Assembly: GCA_905198575.1 (NCBI GenBank)
Contig: CAJKDC010000023.1
Span: forward strand, 1-30,057
Length of the DNA stretch: 30,057 nt
From: an uncultured Bacteroides sp.
GTDB lineage: Bacteria > Bacteroidota > Bacteroidia > Bacteroidales > Bacteroidaceae
Direction of reading: 5' to 3'
Shown here piece after piece: positions 23,804 to 30,057 of the stretch. Under the pieces are notes generated by a model. It was not told the origin of the DNA. It saw nothing but the letters and a program-made list of their open reading frames with translations, and searched no databases. The stretch's first letter is position 1. Every line of letters begins with the position of its first letter. The translations under genes were made by a program, and so were the position numbers.

Positions 23804-25255
23804 ATGAAAAGATTCTTAAGTTTATTGCTGTTGCTAAGTCTGACTGCCGGAATCTATGCCCAGCGCATACTGAATTTGGATAGTTGCCGTACGTTGGCCA
23901 TCGCCAACAACAAAGACTTGCGTATTTCTCAAGAGAAAATTACAGCAGCACATTATCAAAGAAAAGCAGCTTTTACCAACTTCCTGCCTAACATCTCAGC
24001 TACAGGAACATATATGAGAACCGAAAAGGAAATCTCGCTGCTGAATGACGGGCAGAAAGGTGCATTAAGCGGCTTGGGTACCCAATTTGGCAACAGTATA
24101 CAAAACATACTGACCCAAAAACCTGAACTGGCCGGCTTATTGGCTCCGCTAGCCCCTATTATTCCCGAAATTTCACAGGCACTGAATGGGGTAGGCCAAA
24201 GCCTTGTAGATGCTTTCCGAACAGATACCCGAAATGTTTATGCCGGTGCCATTACCCTTACACAGCCCATCTTCATGGGAGGTAAAATCATTGCTTATAA
24301 CAAGATTACCAAATATGCGGAACAACTTGCACAGATGCAGCATGCTACGGGTATGCAGGATATCATAGTAAGTACCGACCAGGCGTATTGGCAGGTGATT
24401 TCACTGGTCAATAAGAAAAAGCTGGCCGAAAGCTTTCTCAAAGTGGTAGAACAGCTGGACAGTGACCTGGAGAAAATGATTGCAGAAGGGGTTGCTACCA
24501 AAGCGGACGGCCTGAGCGTAAAGGTAAAGGTCAACGAAGCTGAAATGACGCTCGCTCAGGTAAATGACGGACTCAGTCTTTCCAAAATGGTACTTTGTCA
24601 ACTTTGCGGTATCCCATTGGATGCAGACATCAAGCTGGCAGATGAAGAGATGGAGAATATTCCATTGCCACAAACTACTACCGAACTGAATGTATCAACA
24701 GCGCTGTCTAACCGTAACGAACTGAAAAGTCTGGAAATAGCTTCACTCATCTACAATGAAAAAGTAAAAGTAACCCGAGCTGCATTCCTGCCATCGGTAG
24801 CTTTTACCGCCAATTACATGGTCACTAACCCTTCACTGGTGAACGGATTCGAAAATAAATTCCGCGGAATGTGGGCTGCAGGTGTATTGGTAAATATTCC
24901 TATATGGCACTGGGGAGAAGGTATTTACAAGGTGAAAGCAGCCAAAGCTGAAGCCAACATCGCAAGATACCAGTTGGCAGATGCCCGTGAAAAAGTGGAA
25001 TTACAGGTTAATCAGTGTTCCTATAAACTGAATGAAGCGGGTAAAAAACTGCAAATGGCTGAAAGAAATATGGAAAAAGCAACCGAAAACTTGCGCTATG
25101 CCAACCTGGGATTTAAAGAAGGAGTTATCCCTACCAGCAACGTATTGGAGGCTCAAACTGCCTGGCTGGCGGCTCAGTCGGGAAAGATTGATGCGCAAAT
25201 CGACCTTAAAATGAGCGAACTGTATTTAAACAAATCAATGGGAACTTTAAAATAA
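23804..25255 (+). CDS. TolC-family outer-membrane efflux protein (483 aa)
   Basis: The signal peptide ends at IYAQ (about residue 20). The mature protein has two repeats of the outer-membrane efflux protein fold: long amphipathic helices (QEKITAAHYQRKAAF, KVKAAKAEANIARYQL) and strand pairs such as YAGAITLTQPIFMGG and WAAGVLVNIPIWHWG, which form the trans-outer-membrane barrel. It has no lipobox, unlike many NodT-type members. It is the first gene of a four-gene operon (adaptor 9 bases downstream, then two permeases) and would be the exit duct of a tripartite exporter. The exported substrate is unknown. Length and architecture are normal for the family. Confidence 0.95.
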   Translation: MKRFLSLLLLLSLTAGIYAQRILNLDSCRTLAIANNKDLRISQEKITAAHYQRKAAFTNFLPNISATGTYMRTEKEISLLNDGQKGALSGLGTQFGNSIQNILTQKPELAGLLAPLAPIIPEISQALNGVGQSLVDAFRTDTRNVYAGAITLTQPIFMGGKIIAYNKITKYAEQLAQMQHATGMQDIIVSTDQAYWQVISLVNKKKLAESFLKVVEQLDSDLEKMIAEGVATKADGLSVKVKVNEAEMTLAQVNDGLSLSKMVLCQLCGIPLDADIKLADEEMENIPLPQTTTELNVSTALSNRNELKSLEIASLIYNEKVKVTRAAFLPSVAFTANYMVTNPSLVNGFENKFRGMWAAGVLVNIPIWHWGEGIYKVKAAKAEANIARYQLADAREKVELQVNQCSYKLNEAGKKLQMAERNMEKATENLRYANLGFKEGVIPTSNVLEAQTAWLAAQSGKIDAQIDLKMSELYLNKSMGTLK

Positions 25256-25264
25256 CCAATCAAT

Positions 25265-26254
25265 ATGACAACCGAAAAATCACAACACAGCAATATTTTG
25301 CTGGCATTTATAACTCTGGCAGCTGTAGTTGCCATTGTAGCACTCATAGGTATCTTTACCATGGATAAAGGCTCTGACTTCATCCAAGGACAGGCTGAAG
25401 CTGACGAATACAGAGTTTCGAGCAAGGTGCCGGGACGTATTCTGAAACTGTATGTACAGGAAGGCGACCGTGTAAAGGCGGGCGATACACTGGCTCTGCT
25501 GGAAGCTCCGGATGTAGCTGCCAAACTTTCGCAGGCTGAAGCTGCTGAAAAAGCAGCAATGGCCATGAACCATAAAGCCTTACGGGGAACTAGAAGTGAA
25601 CAGCTTCAGGCTGCTTTCGAAATGTGGCAGAAGGCTAAAGCCGGACTGGAAATCGCAGAAAAATCGTTCAACCGCGTGAACAGACTTTATAATGAGGGTG
25701 TAATGACTGCCCAGAAAAAAGATGAAGCCAAAGCTCAGCTGGATGCAATGAAGGCTACCGAGCGTGCGGCCTTTGCGCAGTATGATATGGCCCGAAACGG
25801 TGCTCAGCGCGAAGACAAGGAAATGGCTGCTGCCCAGGTTAGCCGTGCACAAGGTGCCGTAGCCGAAGTAGATTCTTATATGAAGGAAACCGTACTGACC
25901 GCTCTGGCTGACGGAGAAGTAACCGAGATATTTCCAAAACTGGGAGAGCTGGTTGGAACGGGTGCTCCCATCATGAATGTAGCTCAGCTGGACCGTATGT
26001 GGGTTACATTCAATGTTCGCGAAGATTTGCTGAAAGGTTTTACAGTAGGAGGAGAAATCACGGCTTACGTACCGGCACTGGAAAAAAATGTCCGTTTTAA
26101 AGTTTCGTCTATCAAGGACCTGGGTACATATGCTGCCTGGAAAGCAACGAAAACCACTGGGGAATTTGATTTAAAAACATTTGAAGTAAAAGCTGTTCCG
26201 ACTGAAACGGTGGAAAATCTGCGTCCGGGAATGTCGGCTGTAATACAAAAATAA
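25265..26254 (+). CDS. HlyD-family periplasmic adaptor (329 aa)
   Basis: An N-terminal transmembrane helix (about residues 11-31, rich in Leu, Ala, Val and Ile) anchors the protein in the inner membrane. Residues about 46-82 are the first half of a biotinyl-lipoyl domain (VSSKVPGRILKLYVQEGDRVKAG). Residues about 85-210 are the alpha-helical hairpin coiled coil with many Ala, Lys and Glu residues. Residues about 215-250 are the second half-lipoyl motif (LTALADGEVTEIFPKLGELV), and a beta-barrel domain follows to the end. The protein connects the inner-membrane permeases encoded just downstream with the TolC-like duct. The next gene starts 5 bases after the stop, so expression is probably coupled. 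Confidence 0.95.
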   Translation: MTTEKSQHSNILLAFITLAAVVAIVALIGIFTMDKGSDFIQGQAEADEYRVSSKVPGRILKLYVQEGDRVKAGDTLALLEAPDVAAKLSQAEAAEKAAMAMNHKALRGTRSEQLQAAFEMWQKAKAGLEIAEKSFNRVNRLYNEGVMTAQKKDEAKAQLDAMKATERAAFAQYDMARNGAQREDKEMAAAQVSRAQGAVAEVDSYMKETVLTALADGEVTEIFPKLGELVGTGAPIMNVAQLDRMWVTFNVREDLLKGFTVGGEITAYVPALEKNVRFKVSSIKDLGTYAAWKATKTTGEFDLKTFEVKAVPTETVENLRPGMSAVIQK

Positions 26255-26259
26255 TTATC

Positions 26260-27435
26260 ATGTCTGTAAACTCCTTACAACAAATAGGGGCGATAGCTAA
26301 ACGGGAAGTCTACCGGATAGCTACGCGTCCTATGTATCTGTTTTGCATGCTTGTAGCACCGATACTCTGCTATGTATTCTTCACTACACTCATGTATAAC
26401 GGATTACCAACCAATATGCCTTCTGGTGTAGTGGACTTAGATAATTCTTCTGTTACGCGGAACATTATCCGCAACCTTGACGCTTTCCAACAGACAAAAA
26501 TCGTGAAACATTATGCCAGCTTTACAGAAGCAAGAAAGGCCATGCAACAAGGGGAAATTTATTCTTTCTACTATATCCCTAAAGGTACAACAGAATTGGC
26601 TTTGGCCAGCAAACAGCCTAAGGTATCTTTTTATACCAACAATGCTTACCTGATAGCCGGATCACTGCATTATCGGGATTTAAGAATGATGTCGGAACTG
26701 GCTAGCGGAGCAATCGGAAGAGCAACCTTATATGCAAAGGGAGCAACCGAAAGACAGGCAATGGGATTTTTACAGCCTATCGTCATCGATACGCATGCCC
26801 TGAACAATCCCTGGCTGAATTATTCGGTTTATCTCTGCAATACACTCTTCCCGGGTGTTCTAATGCTGCTGATTTTTCTGACAACTGTCTACACACTGGG
26901 AACGGAGATAAAACAGGGAACATCTCGTGAACTGATGAAAATGGCCGATTTTTCCATTAGCAAGGTGCTGGCTGGAAAGCTTTTGCCACAGACACTGATC
27001 TTTTTTATTATGGCAACCTTCCAGAATGTCTATCTGTATGCATTCATGCATTATCCGTGTAACAGCGGTATACTGCCAATGGTACTGGCAGGAGGGTTGC
27101 TGGTTCTCTCTTCACAGGCTTTTGGTGTGTTTCTTTTCGGCCTCTTCGGTTCCCTGCGTCTGGCACTTAGTGCAGCCTCACTATGGGGAGTCATTTCATT
27201 CTCTATATCCGGATTTACCTTTCCGGTTATGGCCATGCATCCCTCTCTACAGGCTCTGTGCAACCTGTTCCCGTTGAGACATTACTTTCTGATATACGTA
27301 AACCAGGCTTTGAATGGATATCCCATCATCTATGCATGGCAACCAGTACTGGCGCTCTTGCTGTTTATGATGCTTCCATTTTTCGTCATTAGAAAACTAC
27401 GCACAATCTTCATGGAATACGTATATATACCCTAA
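26260..27435 (+). CDS. ABC-2 type transporter permease, first of two (391 aa)
   Basis: The topology is that of ABC-2 permeases with a large extracytoplasmic insert: one membrane helix near residues 25-45 (YLFCMLVAPILCYVFFTTLMY region), a soluble region to about residue 190 containing VVDLDNSSVTRNI, and five to six helices from about 195 to 385. The VVDLDNSSVTR segment is characteristic of the YbhR/YbhS group. It would form the inner-membrane channel with the next gene product, possibly as a heterodimer; the two share the same architecture and the IVDNSNSS/VDLDNSS motif. There is no ATP-binding domain in either protein. The exported compound cannot be inferred. Confidence 0.93.
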   Translation: MSVNSLQQIGAIAKREVYRIATRPMYLFCMLVAPILCYVFFTTLMYNGLPTNMPSGVVDLDNSSVTRNIIRNLDAFQQTKIVKHYASFTEARKAMQQGEIYSFYYIPKGTTELALASKQPKVSFYTNNAYLIAGSLHYRDLRMMSELASGAIGRATLYAKGATERQAMGFLQPIVIDTHALNNPWLNYSVYLCNTLFPGVLMLLIFLTTVYTLGTEIKQGTSRELMKMADFSISKVLAGKLLPQTLIFFIMATFQNVYLYAFMHYPCNSGILPMVLAGGLLVLSSQAFGVFLFGLFGSLRLALSAASLWGVISFSISGFTFPVMAMHPSLQALCNLFPLRHYFLIYVNQALNGYPIIYAWQPVLALLLFMMLPFFVIRKLRTIFMEYVYIP

Positions 27436-27449
27436 AGCAGTCATTTGGT

Positions 27450-28673
27450 ATGAAAGAACAAACTTATAAACAAACAATAAAAAACAGATTCAAGGGATTG
27501 CTCTTCGTTTTTACCAAAGAAATGAAATCCCTTTTTAAGGACCAGGGAATTCTGATTTTCTTTTTACTGGTTCCGCTGCTGTATCCGCTGTTGTATGCCT
27601 TTATTTATACCAACGAGGTAGTCCGTGAGGTTCCAATCGCCATCGTAGACAACAGTAATTCTTCATTGAGCAGACAGTTCGTCAGACAAATGGATGCTAC
27701 AGCTGATGTATCTGTAAAGGCTTTCTGTACAGACATGGAAGAAGGGAAAGAGTGGATAAAACAAGGCAAAGTATATGGCATCGTTTATATACCTAAAGAA
27801 TTCAGCTACGACCTGGCTAAAGGGAAACAGACCCAAGTAAGCATTTTCTGTGATATGAGCGGTATGCTTTACTATAAAGCTATCCTGATAGCGGCCACGG
27901 ACGTTTCGCTGGAGATAAACAAAGAAATAAAAATAGCCAGAATGGGAAACTCCACCCAGCGGCAAGACGAAGTAGGAACGGCACCGATAGAGTATCAGGA
28001 TGTAGCTTTATACAACCCGCAGAATGGTTTTGCCAGCTTTCTTATCCCTGCAGTCTTGATTCTGATTATCCAGCAAACGTTGTTGCTGGGCGTAGGAATG
28101 TCGGCAGGTACGGCAAGAGAAAACAACCGGTTCAGAGATTTGGTTCCTCTTAGCAGCATGTATCTGGGAACTTTACGTTCGGTTTTAGGAAAGTCCATAG
28201 CTTATTTTCTGATTTATGTAGCAGTAACGGCCTACATAGTCTGCGTTGTACCAACTCTATTTGGATTGATACGCTTGGCTGACCCTATGGATTTAGCGCT
28301 ATTTTTAACACCCTATATATTGGCATGTATCTTTTTTGCCATGACACTGTCGGTGTTTATTCATCATCGGGAATCTTGTATGATGATTTATGTCTTCACG
28401 TCTATTCCGTTACTCTTTATATCCGGAATCTCATGGCCGGGAGTAGCTATTCCTGCTTTCTGGAAAGGAGTTTCATGGATTTTTCCATCTACATTCGGAA
28501 TTAACGGTTTTGTACGCTTGAACAGTATGGGAGCAACTCTGGAAGATGTAAGTATTGAGTTTTGGAGACTCTGGCTACAAGCTGCTATCTACTTTATTAC
28601 TACTTGTATCGCCTATAAATATCAGGTAAAAAGAGCTCAAAAACATTTAAATTCGTCTTCTATACAAGCTTAA
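27450..28673 (+). CDS. ABC-2 type transporter permease, second of two (407 aa)
   Basis: This paralogue of the preceding protein has an N-terminal helix near residues 33-52 (ILIFFLLVPLLYPLLYAF), an extracytoplasmic domain with IAIVDNSNSSLSRQFVRQMD and about six helices in the C-terminal half, including LIPAVLILIIQQTLLLGVGM and a SGISWPGVAIPAFW loop typical of ABC-2 permeases. It is the last gene of the operon and is followed by a bidirectional terminator. The next gene is convergent, so an ATPase subunit is not encoded in this operon. Either a protein encoded elsewhere energises the pump or the complex works without a dedicated ATPase. Confidence 0.93.
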   Translation: MKEQTYKQTIKNRFKGLLFVFTKEMKSLFKDQGILIFFLLVPLLYPLLYAFIYTNEVVREVPIAIVDNSNSSLSRQFVRQMDATADVSVKAFCTDMEEGKEWIKQGKVYGIVYIPKEFSYDLAKGKQTQVSIFCDMSGMLYYKAILIAATDVSLEINKEIKIARMGNSTQRQDEVGTAPIEYQDVALYNPQNGFASFLIPAVLILIIQQTLLLGVGMSAGTARENNRFRDLVPLSSMYLGTLRSVLGKSIAYFLIYVAVTAYIVCVVPTLFGLIRLADPMDLALFLTPYILACIFFAMTLSVFIHHRESCMMIYVFTSIPLLFISGISWPGVAIPAFWKGVSWIFPSTFGINGFVRLNSMGATLEDVSIEFWRLWLQAAIYFITTCIAYKYQVKRAQKHLNSSSIQA

Positions 28674-28694
28674 CATACAAACCTATAAAAGACG

Positions 28695-28734
28695 AAAAAA
28701 GGATTGGTCGGCCATAAGCCCCAATCCCTTTTTC
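28695..28734. terminator. Bidirectional terminator between export operon and mrp
   Basis: ggattgg (28701-28707) pairs with ccaatcc (28721-28727), with an inner ggc/gcc pairing, and is flanked by A6 on one side and T5 on the other. It lies between two convergent stop codons (28673 and 28757). Confidence 0.82.
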
Positions 28735-28756
28735 TACGCCCTAAATGTCAGAATAC

Positions 28757-29857
28757 TTATTTATGAGTCTTGACAATTTCTGTGGGTGCCATTTCTGCAT
28801 TTCGCTTTTCTGTCTGTGCCACTACATTTTTTGCCAACTCGATGAAAGCACTGCCTGTTATAGAATTCTCGTCCAATGCAGCAGGTGTACCCTTATCTCC
28901 ATTCTCGCAGATACTCTGAACGATTGGAATTTGTCCAAGCAAAGGAACATTCAATTCTTCAGCCAGTCGCTTGGTACCTTCTTTGCCAAACAGATAGTAT
29001 TTATTTTCGGGCAACTCGGTCGGAGTGAACCAAGCCATATTTTCCACCAATCCCAAAATAGGAACATTTACCTTGTCATTGGTATACATATTGATACCTT
29101 TTCGTGCATCGGCCAACGCAACCTGCTGCGGAGTACTTACAATCACAGCGCCCGTAATAGCCAATGTCTGCAAAAGCGTAAGATGAATATCGCTGGTTCC
29201 CGGAGGAGTGTCCAAAATAAAATAATCAAGTTCTCCCCATTTTGCATCTCCAACCAGCTGCTTCAAGGCATTGCTGGCCATTCCACCACGCCACAAAGTA
29301 GCCTGATCCGGATCTACAAAGAAACCGATAGACAGTAACTCAATACCATACTTTTCAATAGGAACAATCAAGTCACGACCATCTACAGTTTCGGCATATG
29401 GACGAGCATCTTCTACCTGAAACATCTTTGGAACAGAAGGACCAAAAATATCAGCATCGAGCAAACCTACCTTATAACCCAGCTTTGACAAAGCCACAGC
29501 CAGATTGGCTGCAATCGTAGATTTACCTACCCCCCCCTTTCCGGAAGAAACGGCAATGACATTCTTTACTTGCGGAAGCATCTTGCCAGGTTCGGGACGG
29601 GCAGCCTGCTTGCTTTCAGTAGCAATCGTCACTTCTACTTCCTTCGATACATAAGTATGAATAGCTGTTTCGGCAGCTTTAACAACCGACTTCATAAAAG
29701 GATCGGTCGGTTTATCAAAAATCAGTGAGAAGCTTACTTTCATTCCATCAATACGCAAATTGTCGGCAACCATTTCAGCCTCAACAATATTTTTTCCTGA
29801 GCCCGGATAACGTACTGTAGCCAGTGCATCAAGAATCAATTTTGGATAAAGTGTCAT
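28757..29857 (-). CDS. mrp: Mrp/NBP35-type P-loop ATPase, putative iron-sulfur carrier (366 aa)
   Basis: The ATG at 29857 (MTLYPKL) is preferred over an upstream TTG at 29866. Residues about 1-85 are a MIP18/DUF59-type domain. Residues about 98-345 are the ParA/MinD-like ATPase of the Mrp (ApbC) family, with deviant Walker A SGKGGVGKST, LDADIFGPSVPKMF, the DTPPGTSD motif and the STPQQVALADARKG segment. The family assembles or carries iron-sulfur clusters in the cytoplasm. The C-x-x-C motif that holds the bridging cluster in E. coli ApbC is missing: ENMAWFTPTELPENKYYLFG occupies that place. The gene lies 23 bases downstream of trmB, so they are probably one operon. Confidence 0.93.
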   Translation of the reverse strand: MTLYPKLILDALATVRYPGSGKNIVEAEMVADNLRIDGMKVSFSLIFDKPTDPFMKSVVKAAETAIHTYVSKEVEVTIATESKQAARPEPGKMLPQVKNVIAVSSGKGGVGKSTIAANLAVALSKLGYKVGLLDADIFGPSVPKMFQVEDARPYAETVDGRDLIVPIEKYGIELLSIGFFVDPDQATLWRGGMASNALKQLVGDAKWGELDYFILDTPPGTSDIHLTLLQTLAITGAVIVSTPQQVALADARKGINMYTNDKVNVPILGLVENMAWFTPTELPENKYYLFGKEGTKRLAEELNVPLLGQIPIVQSICENGDKGTPAALDENSITGSAFIELAKNVVAQTEKRNAEMAPTEIVKTHK

Positions 29858-29880
29858 ATTTATCAATATAAAATAAGTTC

Positions 29881-30057
29881 TTATTTACTTGTCTGCAACC
29901 CACTCCGCTTGCTACGGTTATAGCTGCGATAGTCATCCAGTTCTATTTCCACATCCGGCTCTTTTAATTCTCCTTCCTGCGGTAAACGGAATTTAATGTA
30001 CTTGATATTCAACCCACGGTCCAGCCATTGCTGTTCATAATAGGTCTGTATGCCCAG
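29881..30057 (-). CDS. trmB: tRNA (guanine-N7)-methyltransferase, C-terminal fragment
   Basis: The minus-strand frame is open from the window edge to the stop TAA at 29883-29881 and encodes 58 residues. It contains YYEQQWLDRGLNIKYIKF, typical of the C-terminal end of bacterial TrmB proteins in Bacteroidetes, and then an acidic tail. TrmB uses S-adenosylmethionine to methylate guanosine 46 in the variable loop of tRNAs. The catalytic SAM-binding part lies outside the window, so the call rests on the C-terminal motif and on the usual neighbourhood with mrp in this group. Confidence 0.8.
   Translation of the reverse strand: MGIQTYYEQQWLDRGLNIKYIKFRLPQEGELKEPDVEIELDDYRSYNRSKRSGLQTSK

Noticed and set aside
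1..30057. CRISPR array, tRNA, rRNA, insertion sequence or phage genes
   Set aside because: No regularly spaced repeats, cloverleaf, transposase or integrase motif was seen on either strand.

Overview
The window is chromosomal DNA of a gut-type Bacteroidales bacterium, most likely Bacteroides or Phocaeicola. This rests on promoters of the Bacteroides type (TTTG, about 19 bases, then TAnnTTTG), many lipoproteins with acidic residues after the lipobox cysteine, and Bacteroidetes families such as DUF4493, PCMD, fimbrillin-like and DUF4925. Family names come from recognising the sequence, not from a search. I see no tRNA, rRNA, CRISPR array, transposase or integrase.

Layout. Positions 1-149 are the 3' end of a glutamate dehydrogenase gene, closed by a terminator with a perfect 24-bp stem. 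From 10431 down to 227 on the minus strand runs a long operon-like array: seven predicted lipoproteins or outer-membrane proteins of the DUF4493/PCMD type, then a further beta-barrel gene that may have its own promoter. Divergent from it, 10655-13447 on the plus strand encodes an AraC-family regulator, another PCMD lipoprotein and another beta-barrel protein. A DUF4925-like lipoprotein (13536-14690, minus) follows. Next is a large conserved protein with two receiver-like domains joined to a PEP-synthase-type ATP-binding domain (14928-17888, minus). A complete second glutamate dehydrogenase (18120-19457, plus) carries an NAD-type coenzyme signature and has a textbook promoter and terminator.

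From 19632 onward on the plus strand come a fimbrillin-like lipoprotein with a beta-helix tail, a membrane-anchored coiled-coil protein and an S41 protease lipoprotein. A four-gene export operon follows (TolC, HlyD-type adaptor, two ABC-2 permeases) with no ATPase gene. The window ends with trmB (partial) and an Mrp/ApbC-type P-loop ATPase, both on the minus strand.

The part most worth attention is the AraC / DUF4493 / PCMD / beta-barrel locus between the two dehydrogenase genes. It looks like an envelope system built from modular lipoproteins paired repeatedly with small outer-membrane barrels. Its main minus-strand promoter shares an upstream module with the promoter of the DUF4925-like gene 4 kb away: tandem half-sites 20 bp apart at exactly the same distance from the -7 box. 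This suggests one regulator, possibly the AraC protein encoded between them, controls both. The function of the surface system is unknown.
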